Assembly (NCBI GenBank): GCA_964450955.1
Contig: CAYVFI010000001.1
Span: forward strand, 124,001 to 188,000
Origin: CAYNWT01 sp964450955
GTDB taxonomy: Bacteria; Planctomycetota; Planctomycetia; Planctomycetales; Planctomycetaceae
Length of the DNA: 64,000 nucleotides
Direction: 5' to 3'
Shown one piece after another: positions 37,928-47,299 of this stretch; positions within the stretch are counted from its first letter, which is position 1; every line of letters starts with the position of its first letter. The notes under the pieces are model-generated. The model searched no databases. It was given only the letters and a program-made list of their open reading frames with translations, and was not told the DNA's origin. A program made the position numbers and the translations under genes.

Positions 37928-39400
37928 ATGGATCTCTCAATTACCACATCCGCAGTCGAAGAACTTAGCGCAGACTGGTTGCTTATTCCCGTCTTTGAAG
38001 GCGTCGATGCCAGCGCGATACCTGTTGCGGGGGCGACGCAGGATGCGATTGGGTGTGCCATCAAGTCCGGCGACCTGAGCGGTAAGAACGGCGAACTCAC
38101 GACTCTGTACGTGTCTGCTCCGGTCGGCGTTTCCCGAGTCATGACTGTTGGTTTGGGAGAACCGGATCAACTAAGCGTCAGCGGCGTTCGCGAAGCCTTC
38201 GGCGCGGCGGCGAAGCAGATTAGTTCGAAGGAAAATCAATCGGTCGCGGTTCTGCCGCCCGCACCAAATGCTTTGAAGATGGACGCGTTCTCGCGGAACC
38301 TGTGCGACGGCATGGCAGTCGGATGTGTTGGGCAGGACGTCTATCGAACCGAACGCAAGATGTTCGACATCGCCGAACTGCAGTTGGTCGGCGACGCATT
38401 CAATACCACTGCTCGTGCGGCTCGAGAAGGAAAAGCGATTGGTGAGTCGGTCAATATTACTCGCGACCTGGTGAATCGGATGCCGCAGGAAATCGACCCT
38501 GTAGGATTTGCCAAACGGGCCGAAGAACTGTGTTCAGAGCTGGGGCTGAAGTGCCGCGTGTTTGATGAAAAGGAACTTGAATCCGAACGTATGAACGCAA
38601 TGTTGGCCGTTTCGCGAGGCAGCAGCAATCCGCCGCGTATGGTGGTTGTTGAATACAACGGTGGCGAAAACGACGGAAAAGAAATCGCCCTGGTAGGCAA
38701 AGGTGTCACTTTCGACAGCGGTGGTCTCTCGTTGAAACCTAACGAGGGCATGAAGACCATGAAGTGCGACATGGCCGGCGCGGCGACGGTGATGGGGGCG
38801 ATGGCTGCGGCGGCGAGACTAAAACTACCGGTGAACCTGATTGGCTACATGGGCCTGGTGGAAAACATGGTTGGAGCCGGCGCTTATAAGTTGGGCGATG
38901 TCTTAACGGCGCGTAACGGTGTGACGATTGAGGTTCTCAATACGGATGCGGAAGGGCGGTTGGTTCTTGCTGATGTCTTAAGCTACGCGGTTGACCGCGG
39001 TGCAGATCAGATTATTGACCTGGCAACACTGACCGGCGCGGTGGTTGTCGCGTTGGGGGAAGATCTAACCGGAGCATTCACTAACAATCAGGAATGGTGC
39101 GACAAGGTTTTGGCCGCTGCCGGGGAAACTGAAGAAGGGATTTGGCAACTGCCAATGTTTGACTTGTTTGCCAAGCTGCTGGACGGCGATGTAAGCGACA
39201 TCAAAAACGTTGGACCTCGCTGGGGCGGCGCCATTACAGCGGCGAAGTTTTTGGAACGATTTGTTGGCGGAACCCCGTGGGTTCACCTGGACATCGCCGG
39301 CCCGTCGTTTGCCTCCAGCGCGAAGTCGCACATTGATGCCGGAGCGTCCGGGTGCATGGTGCGAACGCTGCTGAAGGTTGCTCAGAACTTTGCCGACTAA
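37928..39400 (+). CDS. pepA: Leucyl aminopeptidase (M17)
   Basis: A 490-residue cytosolic dizinc/dimanganese aminopeptidase that removes N-terminal residues from peptides. The M17 metal and catalytic segments are intact: ALVGKGVTFDSGGLSLKP, MKCDMAGAATVMGAM, the signature NTDAEGRLVLADVL (from about residue 338), and LTGAVVVALGEDLTGAF. Normal length with the N-terminal domain. ATG preceded by a weak AGGAG (CAGGAGCCAACA). Confidence 0.95.
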   Translation: MDLSITTSAVEELSADWLLIPVFEGVDASAIPVAGATQDAIGCAIKSGDLSGKNGELTTLYVSAPVGVSRVMTVGLGEPDQLSVSGVREAFGAAAKQISSKENQSVAVLPPAPNALKMDAFSRNLCDGMAVGCVGQDVYRTERKMFDIAELQLVGDAFNTTARAAREGKAIGESVNITRDLVNRMPQEIDPVGFAKRAEELCSELGLKCRVFDEKELESERMNAMLAVSRGSSNPPRMVVVEYNGGENDGKEIALVGKGVTFDSGGLSLKPNEGMKTMKCDMAGAATVMGAMAAAARLKLPVNLIGYMGLVENMVGAGAYKLGDVLTARNGVTIEVLNTDAEGRLVLADVLSYAVDRGADQIIDLATLTGAVVVALGEDLTGAFTNNQEWCDKVLAAAGETEEGIWQLPMFDLFAKLLDGDVSDIKNVGPRWGGAITAAKFLERFVGGTPWVHLDIAGPSFASSAKSHIDAGASGCMVRTLLKVAQNFAD

Positions 39401-39446
39401 CCAAATTCGGCGGGCTGTTGACCACCACCCTGGAATGCTTCAGGCG

Positions 39447-39659
39447 CTACCGCCGTTCATACCACGCTGCGTTTAACGCAGACCAGAAGTGCATGATCCA
39501 GCCAAGCATGACGACCCACAGCATGAGATCTAAAACCAGGTGAATCAGACCTGTTAGCGGTCGCCCCTGGCACAGTTGACCCAAACCGGGAATGAAGAAC
39601 GAAAGCATGGCTGCAATAACATTTCCGGTCGATCCCTGAGTGGCTGCCGTTGTGCTCAT
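39447..39659 (-). CDS. Small membrane protein with Gly-Leu-Gly-Gln motif
   Basis: A 70-residue protein from ATG 39659, with a GGGAT upstream. Two hydrophobic segments (NVIAAMLSFFIPGLGQLCQG and GLIHLVLDLMLWVVMLGWIM) flank a short turn. The FIPGLGQLxxGR pattern is typical of the small TM2-like/DUF5683-like membrane proteins. Function unknown. It lies convergent to pepA. Confidence 0.75.
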   Translation of the reverse strand: MSTTAATQGSTGNVIAAMLSFFIPGLGQLCQGRPLTGLIHLVLDLMLWVVMLGWIMHFWSALNAAWYERR

Positions 39660-39820
39660 GTTTATCCCGCGACTAAGACTTTTAGGTTCCTCCACGACCT
39701 GCGGAACCTTGAACCAGGAACCAGACAACCGGTTCCACGTGTCATTCGCCGAATGGCGCGCTCTCCTGGCAGAATTCTGCTAAATTTTGCAGCCAGCAAT
39801 ATTCAAACACTTCAAACGGC

Positions 39821-41830
39821 GTGTGTGTAATGTGGCAATACGACGAACCAAAAAACGGCATTTTGCAGGTCAGTATCGATCGCCTCAACAAGCCGGTCAA
39901 TTCTTTCTCAATTGAAACAATGAACCAGCTGCGCGATGTGGCTGCGTTTGTTGCGGGCCGGGCGGATATCAAGACGGTCATTTTTCAAAGCGGCAAGTCC
40001 AGCAACTTTCTGGCTGGAGCCGACCTGTACGAGATTCGTGAGAACGCGACCTTTGACGCCACACTGAAGATGTCTCGCAATGGGCACTCGGCGTTCCAGG
40101 CGATCGAAGAACTGCAAGCCACGACCATCGCAGCGATGCACGGCGTTGCTTTAGGAGGCGGTTTGGAGTTCGCAATGTGCTGCGACTTTCGCATCGCGAG
40201 CAATGATCCAAGGACACTGTTGGGGCTTCCGGAAGTCTTTTTGGGGTTGATTCCGGGCTGGGGCGCCACGGTACGGTTGCCCAAACTGGTTGGGTTTAAT
40301 CTGGCAACCGACATGTTGCTAAGTGGCCGGAGTCTTCTGCCGGCCGAGGCATTGGACGCTGGCTTGGTGGACGAAGTGGTTCCGCCGGATCAGCTTGAAA
40401 AAGCCGCCCGCAAACTTGCCGAGCGGGAAGTACCCGACCGATCCCGCGCAGTCGATACCGCGGAGGTACAACGGACTCTGTCTGTCGCGACAGCCAGGCA
40501 ACTGGAAGCGACTCAAGGCGCATATCCCGCCCCGCTGAAGATAATTGAAGTTCTGCGTGAGGGCCTGGAACGCAGCGACGAAGAAAAGTACGACCTCGAA
40601 GCCAACGGTATCGCCACAATGGCACCGGACCCGGTGACGGAAGAATTAATTCGGTTATTCTTCCTGAAGGAAGCGTCAAAGAAACCACCAGCCGAAATCA
40701 AACAGGCGGTGAAGGAGTATCGGCTCAAGACAGTCGGTGTTGTCAGCGATGGAACCTACGGTGAAAGCATCGCCTTGATGTTCGCTCGCGCGGGCGTCAA
40801 AACAGAACTCGCGAACCTGGGCGACACAGACAGCGCCACGGCGGCGCCATCGGCTGAGAATCTCACTCGAACAAGCGATGTTTACGACCTTGGCGATTCG
40901 TCTGTTGTTATTGAAGCTGTCGTTGACGATCTGGATGCCGAGCGCGGTCTGTTTCTGAGCCTTGGGACAGTGGTTCATCCGGAATCGACAATTGCGTCAA
41001 CCAGTGCGTCGTTTGTTCTGCGAGAACAGGCAAGCGGTGTCCCGCAGCCAGAGCGGCTGATTGGGTTGCGGTTCTTTTCCCCGGTCACGGAAATTCCGCT
41101 AATCGAAATCGTTCGACTGGAAGAGACATCTGACAATTCACTGGCCGCAGCGTTTGCGATTGCACGGCGATTGGGCAAGAACGCGGTCCTGGTCAAAGAC
41201 TCGCCCGGGTTCCTGGTGAACCGTTTGCTGATGCCGTACCTCACGGAAGCCGGCTATCTGCTGACAGAACTAAGCGACCCTGACGCGGTACAACGCGAGG
41301 CAACCGAGTTCGGAATGACACAAAGCCCGCTGCAGATCATGGACATCCTTGGCCTGCGAGTCGCAGCCGCAATTTCGAAGCGGCTGCATTTGGAACTCAT
41401 TGAACACCTGCCAGCATCACCCATCTGGCTGGCGATTCGCGACTCAGACCAGCCGGATATGAAGTTCCTGACGGACGAAGGTCAACTGAACCCGGCCGTG
41501 CGAGAAATCATCGACCGCCTGGTTGCAGACTCGCCACGCGTCGTCCCTCCACCATCGATCATCAATCGGTTGATCTACCCGATGATCAATGCGGGCGCAA
41601 GTTGCCTGGCGGAAGGCGTGGTTACGTCGGCGGACGAAATTGATCTGGCCCTCATACTGGCGGGCGGGTTCCCGGCGTTCCGTGGCGGACCGATGCAATA
41701 TGGAGCCAAAGTCGGTTTGCAGAATATCGTCGACGAACTGCGTATCATGGCAGAGGGCAAACCCCATCTCGCACCGAGCGACGCGCTGGTTCAATTCGCA
41801 GCCGCTGGTTCGTTTGAAATTAAATCGTAA
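39821..41830 (+). CDS. Enoyl-CoA hydratase / 3-hydroxyacyl-CoA dehydrogenase fusion, dehydrogenase half degenerate
   Basis: A 669-residue FadB/FadJ-like protein. The N-terminal crotonase domain (1-about 190) has the oxyanion-hole segments NFLAGADLYEI and HGVALGGGLEFAMCCDFRIA and the catalytic Glu region GLPEVFLGLIPGWGATVRLP, so it should be active. In the second half the NAD motif GxGxxG is changed to GVVSDGTYG (306-314), and the catalytic His of HFFNPV is Arg417 in GLRFFSPV. The C-terminal dehydrogenase helices (DSPGFLVNRLLMPYLTEAGY) remain. Likely role is fatty-acid beta-oxidation at the hydratase step (inference). No thiolase gene is adjacent. Confidence 0.88.
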   Translation: MCVMWQYDEPKNGILQVSIDRLNKPVNSFSIETMNQLRDVAAFVAGRADIKTVIFQSGKSSNFLAGADLYEIRENATFDATLKMSRNGHSAFQAIEELQATTIAAMHGVALGGGLEFAMCCDFRIASNDPRTLLGLPEVFLGLIPGWGATVRLPKLVGFNLATDMLLSGRSLLPAEALDAGLVDEVVPPDQLEKAARKLAEREVPDRSRAVDTAEVQRTLSVATARQLEATQGAYPAPLKIIEVLREGLERSDEEKYDLEANGIATMAPDPVTEELIRLFFLKEASKKPPAEIKQAVKEYRLKTVGVVSDGTYGESIALMFARAGVKTELANLGDTDSATAAPSAENLTRTSDVYDLGDSSVVIEAVVDDLDAERGLFLSLGTVVHPESTIASTSASFVLREQASGVPQPERLIGLRFFSPVTEIPLIEIVRLEETSDNSLAAAFAIARRLGKNAVLVKDSPGFLVNRLLMPYLTEAGYLLTELSDPDAVQREATEFGMTQSPLQIMDILGLRVAAAISKRLHLELIEHLPASPIWLAIRDSDQPDMKFLTDEGQLNPAVREIIDRLVADSPRVVPPPSIINRLIYPMINAGASCLAEGVVTSADEIDLALILAGGFPAFRGGPMQYGAKVGLQNIVDELRIMAEGKPHLAPSDALVQFAAAGSFEIKS

Positions 41831-41845
41831 AGGAACCGCTGCCGT

Positions 41846-42985
41846 TTACTCCGGCGCGTCACGATTGGTTTCTATGTCCAGCGTGCGAAATTGGTGGCCA
41901 ACCAATCCGGCAACCTCGCGGCACGTGGTCATGGATCCCCAGCAGGCCAGTAGCTTACTGCTGGATATCTGCACGATCGTCGTCGCCAACGTATCCTCAG
42001 ACGGATCACCCGAAGTCGCGGTAAGACTTACCCGTTCTGCCAGTTGACTCGGTCGCCGAAAACTCCAACCCAACGGTCCCAAGTGCAGACGAATCACAAA
42101 TGTCCGGCCATCGATAGTCACGGTTGTCCTGCCGAACAGCAGCACCATTGCGGCGGATATTGGTAAGGCAGAAATCGCCACAAACAACCAACCCAGTACG
42201 TTGTTGATCGTGCCCGCCAGTGCCAGACGCCACAAACCGACACCCAACCACAGCGTCACGGCGAATGTCAGCATCGCGATTAACCCGAAAAGCACTGGTC
42301 CGCGCGGAGCGGTTCGGGTGATTATCGTCATCTTCTCTGGCGTCGCCTGAACCTGAACCAGAGACTCTGCGGGCAGATGTGCGGGGGCCAATTCAGCAAA
42401 CGGTTGTTCCGCGTCCGGAATGTCTCGGCCACTGACCATGGGTGGCTGAGTTTCCTGGCCAAGGAACCCGTTTATGGACTCCACCAGCCAGTCTTTGTCC
42501 GAACGGCTAAGAGCGGTTCCGAAACGTGCCGTTGTTTGGACCCCATCAACCTGCACGCGGAAAATCGGTTCGTCATCCTGGCTGTAAGATTCGCACAGCC
42601 GCGCGTCAGAGTTTCCATCCAGTTCCGTTGTCGTCAGGCGTTTGTGAGACAACAAAACTTTCTGAACCGACAACGACTCGCGCGTGACAAGCAGGTTTGT
42701 CCGCGTGAATTTCATGCTGAACCACGATCCCGCCAGGTACACACCGACCAACATGAACAGAGTCATGAACGGGACGAACAGTAGCACCAGCGCCATTTCG
42801 AGGCTCATCACGAACACAAATGCAGCGGAACCGAAAATGAATAGGTTCCAAACAATCGCAATTGTCCCCAGTGACCGGGTTTTGGGGCCGCCGGCCGGAA
42901 TCGCGAAGACCAAACGTTGGTCGCTGGATTCCGACAGGGTTATTCTGCAACCAACAGGCGGCTCCGCCACTCGCACGTCCTTCAT
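41846..42985 (-). CDS. Hypothetical membrane protein with repeated helix-pair/beta domain units
   Basis: A 379-residue protein with four membrane helices in two pairs (LGTIAIVWNLFIFGSAAFVF, LVLLFVPFMTLFMLVGVYLA; then VLFGLIAMLTFAVTLWLGVG, GWLFVAISALPISAAMVLLF). Each pair is followed by a beta-rich soluble part (FTRTNLLVTRESLSVQKVLL and TVTIDGRTFVIRLHLGPLGW), which looks like an internal duplication. No Pfam domain recognised. Its ATG overlaps the stop of the DUF3500 gene by 4 nt, so the two are co-translated. Confidence 0.8.
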   Translation of the reverse strand: MKDVRVAEPPVGCRITLSESSDQRLVFAIPAGGPKTRSLGTIAIVWNLFIFGSAAFVFVMSLEMALVLLFVPFMTLFMLVGVYLAGSWFSMKFTRTNLLVTRESLSVQKVLLSHKRLTTTELDGNSDARLCESYSQDDEPIFRVQVDGVQTTARFGTALSRSDKDWLVESINGFLGQETQPPMVSGRDIPDAEQPFAELAPAHLPAESLVQVQATPEKMTIITRTAPRGPVLFGLIAMLTFAVTLWLGVGLWRLALAGTINNVLGWLFVAISALPISAAMVLLFGRTTVTIDGRTFVIRLHLGPLGWSFRRPSQLAERVSLTATSGDPSEDTLATTIVQISSSKLLACWGSMTTCREVAGLVGHQFRTLDIETNRDAPE

Positions 42986-43995
42986 TTCAGAGGAATGCCG
43001 AAGTCGCCACGCACGTTCCGCCAGATTGAATGGACGTGATTAGCGTTATTCTGGACGTTGTTGTATTCAACGATGAACGTTGGTCCCTGAATGCGGTAGT
43101 GATGCGGTTGGTTCAGTTCCGCTCCACCCCACCAGGCGAAGTGCACTTTCCCAATCCCGCCAGTTTCGATGTCCTTTAATCGCTTCTTAGCGATCTCTGG
43201 TGGAGCCGTAATCATGTAAGTCTGCAGCAGTTTGCGGAAAGTCTTTTGCTGCTGCTTGCTCATTTCGGAAAACGCGAGACCAACAGGTTCACCCACTTCG
43301 GGTTGCAGTTTGCCGGGAGTGCGAATTTCCTTTGGCGGCTTCGGATCAATCCATGCGGTCTTCTTTTGTGTGTCAGAACATGATTTCAAAATCTGTCGGC
43401 CAAGGTCTTCTCGATCCCCAAGAACTCTCAGCATCCGGCCGGGCCCTGCTGCAATCGCGCCGGGGTTGGCGCCCAGAAATTCCGGCGTGCTCGAGACGAA
43501 CCGACCATCTTCGATAAGATAGTTTAGCGAAACATGGTGGCCTTCCACGCGCCATGCCCACCGCCCGGTCTTGCCAGGCGTTCCAAAGACACTGATGTGG
43601 TACTTGTGTGGATGTCTGCGATCGCGGCGTTTCGCTTCTTCGCCGCCCTCGATCAGATACAGCACCTCCTCAAGGCTCATTACTTTCAAAACCTTCTCAT
43701 AGCCGGCTCCAGACAGGCCGACGGCCAGCAGCGCGCGAGCGTTTTGGAAGACTTTGCCTTCAAGGTCTCGAAACGACAAGCCCTTGCGCTCGCGGGGAAT
43801 AAAGTGCCAGTTCAGCCGTTCTGGATCTTCAAGACCAAACTGGCAGACTGACTTTTGTTGGTCGTTAAGTTCGGACAGCAAGGCATTGGCGGCGGCTGCC
43901 ATCTTAACGGCAGACGTATCAACCGATTGTTGGGCCGAGATAACTGGCGACAATAAGACAACGATCGCGAAACCTGGCAGCAATGACGTTTTCAA
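42982..43995 (-). CDS. Secreted DUF3500 protein
   Basis: A 337-residue protein started at TTG 43995, preceded by GAGGAAA; the frame continues upstream but without a signal. The signal peptide is KTSLLPGFAIVVLLSPVISA. The mature part matches DUF3500: LNWHFIPRERKGLSFRDLEG, RWAWRVEGHHVSLNYLIEDG, PEFLGANPGAIAAGPGRMLR, FAWWGGAELNQPHHYRIQGP, FIVEYNNVQNNANHVHSIWR. Function of the domain is unknown; it is common in planctomycetes. Confidence 0.85.
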   Translation of the reverse strand: MKTSLLPGFAIVVLLSPVISAQQSVDTSAVKMAAAANALLSELNDQQKSVCQFGLEDPERLNWHFIPRERKGLSFRDLEGKVFQNARALLAVGLSGAGYEKVLKVMSLEEVLYLIEGGEEAKRRDRRHPHKYHISVFGTPGKTGRWAWRVEGHHVSLNYLIEDGRFVSSTPEFLGANPGAIAAGPGRMLRVLGDREDLGRQILKSCSDTQKKTAWIDPKPPKEIRTPGKLQPEVGEPVGLAFSEMSKQQQKTFRKLLQTYMITAPPEIAKKRLKDIETGGIGKVHFAWWGGAELNQPHHYRIQGPTFIVEYNNVQNNANHVHSIWRNVRGDFGIPLK

Positions 43996-44023
43996 GTTCG
44001 TTTCCTCAAGTTGAGATTGTTGG

Positions 44024-44368
44024 CTATCCGGGAGGCCATGAAAGGTCCCGGCCACCCAACAAATGAATGTGCAGGTGATTGACCGTCTGGCCCCCCTCAC
44101 TGCCGGTGTTGACTACAGTACGAAAGCCGTTGGTCAACCCCAAGTCAGCCGCCAGTTGGCGTGTCACCAGCATCATGTGGCCGATGAGATCGTGGTCGGA
44201 ATTGTCCAGTTCGGCCAGTGACGGAATTTCCTTAATCGGAATCACCAGGACGTGCGTCGGAGCCTGTGGGTTAACGTCTCTGAACGCCATGCAGCGTTCG
44301 TCGCGGTAAACAATGTCCGCCGGAATCTCTCCGTCGATGATCTTTTTGAAGATTGTGGATTCCGACAT
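44024..44368 (-). CDS. HIT (histidine triad) nucleotide-binding protein
   Basis: A 114-residue HinT-like protein. The histidine triad is NHLHIHLLGGR (His98, His100, His102) and the N-terminal TIFKKIIDGEIPADIVYRDE is typical. Such enzymes hydrolyse AMP-linked amines and acyl-adenylates. It lies 28 nt upstream of the DUF3500 gene on the same strand. Confidence 0.92.
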   Translation of the reverse strand: MSESTIFKKIIDGEIPADIVYRDERCMAFRDVNPQAPTHVLVIPIKEIPSLAELDNSDHDLIGHMMLVTRQLAADLGLTNGFRTVVNTGSEGGQTVNHLHIHLLGGRDLSWPPG

Positions 44369-44599
44369 GAAATTGCCTCACTTATGCTTCTGGAATGTAC
44401 CAGCGAAACAAAGTAGCGAATTTTGGAAGTTAACCTCGACGGTTGCGTCGCCAGCAACGAGGCGTGTCAGGGCGTCGTTGAGACATTATCGCGGAATCCG
44501 TCGATAGACACATGTCATCCCTCAATCTCCCTATCATTGGGGCGTGAAGGAATCTACTATGGTACATTGTGCTTAATCGTTGACGAGAAAGTAAGGACG

Positions 44600-44623
44600 A
44601 TGAACCTAAGGGTTTTCAAATGA
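44600..44623 (+). CDS. Seven-codon leader ORF coupled to the response regulator
   Basis: ATG at 44600 is preceded by AAGGACG and reads MNLRVFK, then TGA, which overlaps the regulator ATG (ATGA at 44620-44623). The AAGG inside it could also act as the regulator's ribosome binding site. A coupling role is inferred. Confidence 0.4.
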   Translation: MNLRVFK

Positions 44624-45246
44624 CTGAAGTGAAATCTCTGGTCTTCCTTGTGGAAGACGATGAGGCAGTGAGACGATCTTTACAGTTCCAGATCGAAGCG
44701 ATGGGGTACGAGGTCTCTTCTTTCCCATCTGCACTGTCTTTTCTGGACGCCTACGAACCTCGCGAAGACGCGTGTCTACTGTTGGATGTGCGAATGGCGG
44801 GTATGTCCGGCATCGAGCTGCAGCAAAAACTGGTCGACGGGGGTGATCAGATACCCGTTATCATGATCTCCGGACATGCTGATGTCCCGGCCGCTGTCAG
44901 GGCGATGAAGAATGGTGCGAGTGACTTCCTGTCTAAGCCAGTCAGCGCGGAAGAGCTGTCAGCGGCCTTGAAATTCGCACTGACGACCCCTGCCATTGCG
45001 GGACGTCGCTGCGATATCTCAGTTGAAGAAATTCGAGATCGCATTGACCAGCTGACACCGCGAGAAACGGAAGTCCTGTCGTTTGTTGTGGATGGCTTTT
45101 CCAGCCGTCAAATCGCAGAAAAACTAAACGTCAGCTTCAAGACCATTGAAGCACACCGATCAAAAATCATGTCAAAGACAAAGGCACAGGACGTCGCACA
45201 CCTGGTGCGAATGTGCTTGTCGGAACAAGTTGGTTCAGCCAACTAA
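44620..45246 (+). CDS. FixJ-family response regulator
   Basis: A 208-residue two-domain regulator. The receiver has the acidic pair FLVEDDEA (Asp13/Asp14), phospho-acceptor Asp56 in LLLDVRM, and Lys106 in FLSKPVS. The C-terminal LuxR/GerE helix-turn-helix is LTPRETEVLSFVVDGFSSRQ and NVSFKTIEAHRSKIMSKTKA. It should bind DNA when phosphorylated. No histidine kinase is in the window, so it is an orphan here and its signal is unknown. The close downstream gene fhcD may or may not be a target. Confidence 0.93.
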   Translation: MTEVKSLVFLVEDDEAVRRSLQFQIEAMGYEVSSFPSALSFLDAYEPREDACLLLDVRMAGMSGIELQQKLVDGGDQIPVIMISGHADVPAAVRAMKNGASDFLSKPVSAEELSAALKFALTTPAIAGRRCDISVEEIRDRIDQLTPRETEVLSFVVDGFSSRQIAEKLNVSFKTIEAHRSKIMSKTKAQDVAHLVRMCLSEQVGSAN

Positions 45247-45326
45247 GATTTCGTTAACGCCTTTGCGACTTTCCGTCGTTGAGCTAAAACACCTCGCGTA
45301 CATTTCCAGTGTCGTGAGGTTTTTTT

Positions 45327-46238
45327 GTGTCTACCGCAGCAGCGTTAAGCCTGAATAATGTTCCCGTCGCCGACACCTTCGCGGAGGCGTTTCCGGTGGT
45401 GGGCACGCGTCTCATCATCACCGCAGCCACGCTGAACCTGGCTCAGGTTGCAGCCGTGGAAATGAGTGGGTACGCATCCAGTGTTATTGCCTGCGACGCG
45501 GAAGTTGATGTCGAACGCGACTGGGAACCATCTGAAACTCCCGACGGACGACCCGGCGTCAGTGTCATGATGTTTGGCTTCAGTGCTAGCGGTCTGCAAA
45601 AAGCTGCCGCCGCGCGGGTCGGTCAGTGTGTTCTGACTTGCGCGACGACAGCCTGCTTTAATGGGGTTCCTATTGTTGACGGAACGAAGCGAATCCGCGT
45701 CGGCGGGCAGATTCGGTTTTTTGGAGACGGCTTCCAGATATCCAAGACACTGACCAACCGACGGTTGTGGCGAATTCCGGTCATGGATGGTGAATTCCTC
45801 TGTGAAGATCAATTCGGAACCTTCAAGGGTGTTGGCGGCGGCAACATATTGATTGCCGGCAACACTCGAGACGCGGCTTTGACCGCGACACTGAACGCGG
45901 TCCAGGCGATGCGAGACGCGGGTGATGTTGCTTTACCGTTTCCGGGGGGCTTTGTCCGGAGCGGAAGTAAAGTCGGTTCGCAGTACAAGGCGCTTAAGGC
46001 CAGCACCAACGAAAAGTGGTGTCCGACACTGCGTTCGCAGACGACAACCGAACTGCCTGAAGATGCCGAAGCGGTCTACGAAATCGTCGTCGATGGAACC
46101 AGTTTCGAAACTGTGCAGAATGCTCTTCGAGCCGGTGTCCAAACCGCCACTCAAACGGATGGTGTCGTGCTAATCTCCGCGGGTAACTACGGCGGAAAGC
46201 TTGGCAAACATCACTTCCATCTTCGCGACCTGATTTAG
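45327..46238 (+). CDS. fhcD: Formylmethanofuran-tetrahydromethanopterin N-formyltransferase
   Basis: A 303-residue protein started at GTG 45327, with GAGG at good spacing. It matches Ftr/FhcD: VADTFAEAFPVVGTRLIITA, GYASSVIACDAEVDVE, ETPDGRPGVSVMMFGFS, CVLTCATTACFNG, FFGDGFQISK and GVVLISAGNYGGKLGKHHFH. The enzyme moves a formyl group between tetrahydromethanopterin and a methanofuran-type cofactor in C1 oxidation. In methylotrophs it works in the Fhc complex (fhcABCD). Here no other fhc, mch or fae gene is near, so the rest of the pathway must lie elsewhere. Confidence 0.93.
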   Translation: MSTAAALSLNNVPVADTFAEAFPVVGTRLIITAATLNLAQVAAVEMSGYASSVIACDAEVDVERDWEPSETPDGRPGVSVMMFGFSASGLQKAAAARVGQCVLTCATTACFNGVPIVDGTKRIRVGGQIRFFGDGFQISKTLTNRRLWRIPVMDGEFLCEDQFGTFKGVGGGNILIAGNTRDAALTATLNAVQAMRDAGDVALPFPGGFVRSGSKVGSQYKALKASTNEKWCPTLRSQTTTELPEDAEAVYEIVVDGTSFETVQNALRAGVQTATQTDGVVLISAGNYGGKLGKHHFHLRDLI

Positions 46239-46363
46239 ATTGGGCAAAAATCGCAAACGTTGCCCGAGTTCCTGCCAGGAAAAGGGACCCGCCGTCGAAT
46301 ATACTCAGACGCGACCCACGAGAGCGACAGCCACACGTTCTCGCCGAGTGCCGGACCCACTTG

Positions 46364-47299
46364 ATGAACAACCTGATCGAGCTGCACAATATCTACAAAG
46401 ACTACGGTCACTTCCGTGCGTTGGACGATGTGTCGATGGCCATCAAACCGGGAGTGACCGGACTGCTGGGGCCCAATGGAGCGGGGAAGAGCACTCTGAT
46501 TAAGGTGTTGCTGGGCCTGGTGAAGCTAACCAGCGGCACGGGTACGGTAATGGGGCACCAAATCGGGACGGACGTCAAAGCCATCCGTTCTAAAGTTGGC
46601 TACATGCCTGAGGATGATTGTTACCTGCATGGCCTTAGCGGCGTTGAAAGCGTTCAACTGGCTGCCCGACTGTCCTGCATGGATCGGACGGAAGGCCTTA
46701 GGCGTGCTCATGAAATTCTGGACTTTTGCGGAGCAGGGCAGGAACGGTATCGCGATGTTCACACCTTCTCCACCGGCATGCGACAGAAGTTGCGGTTCGC
46801 TCAGGCCATCGTCCACGACCCGCCTTTACTGATTCTGGACGAACCAACTTCGGGTCTGGACCCGGACGAACGGGAAGCGATGCTTAGTCGAGTTCGCATC
46901 CTGGCGCACAGGCACGAAAAGGCAATCATCCTGTGCACTCACATTCTGCCGGATATTCAAAAAGTCAGCGACGACGTCATCATCATGGCGCAGGGTCGAG
47001 TGAAAGTTGCGGCCAGCCTGGATGAACTTAGCGTTCCCCGAAATCCGGCTCAGTTTGTGCACTACGTCGGAGATGGAGAACCGCTAATGCGAGCGATGCG
47101 AAACCGCGGTTTCGTCGTCACACCAATTGAGGGTAAGCCAGCGTTTTCCATTCCGGGCGAGGGTGAAAACTGGTTGCCGCAACTTTGGGAGGCCGCTCGC
47201 CAGGAGAATGCGTCCATCCGGTCTATCCTGCCGGCCAGAAACTCCATCGACGAGATATTCCTCGAAGCCATTCGTGAGGGTAGCCATGCCAATTCATGA
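46364..47299 (+). CDS. ABC transporter ATP-binding protein (exporter gene 1 of 4)
   Basis: A 311-residue ATPase from ATG 46364 (a TTG directly before it is not needed). Walker A GPNGAGKST, signature HTFSTGMRQKLR (diverged LSGGQ), Walker B LLILDEPTSGLD and switch His in CTHIL are present. It ends with a C-terminal domain of about 80 residues. It overlaps the permease start by 14 nt. This is the ABC-2 type/NatA-like class that works with the membrane protein encoded next. Confidence 0.92.
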   Translation: MNNLIELHNIYKDYGHFRALDDVSMAIKPGVTGLLGPNGAGKSTLIKVLLGLVKLTSGTGTVMGHQIGTDVKAIRSKVGYMPEDDCYLHGLSGVESVQLAARLSCMDRTEGLRRAHEILDFCGAGQERYRDVHTFSTGMRQKLRFAQAIVHDPPLLILDEPTSGLDPDEREAMLSRVRILAHRHEKAIILCTHILPDIQKVSDDVIIMAQGRVKVAASLDELSVPRNPAQFVHYVGDGEPLMRAMRNRGFVVTPIEGKPAFSIPGEGENWLPQLWEAARQENASIRSILPARNSIDEIFLEAIREGSHANS

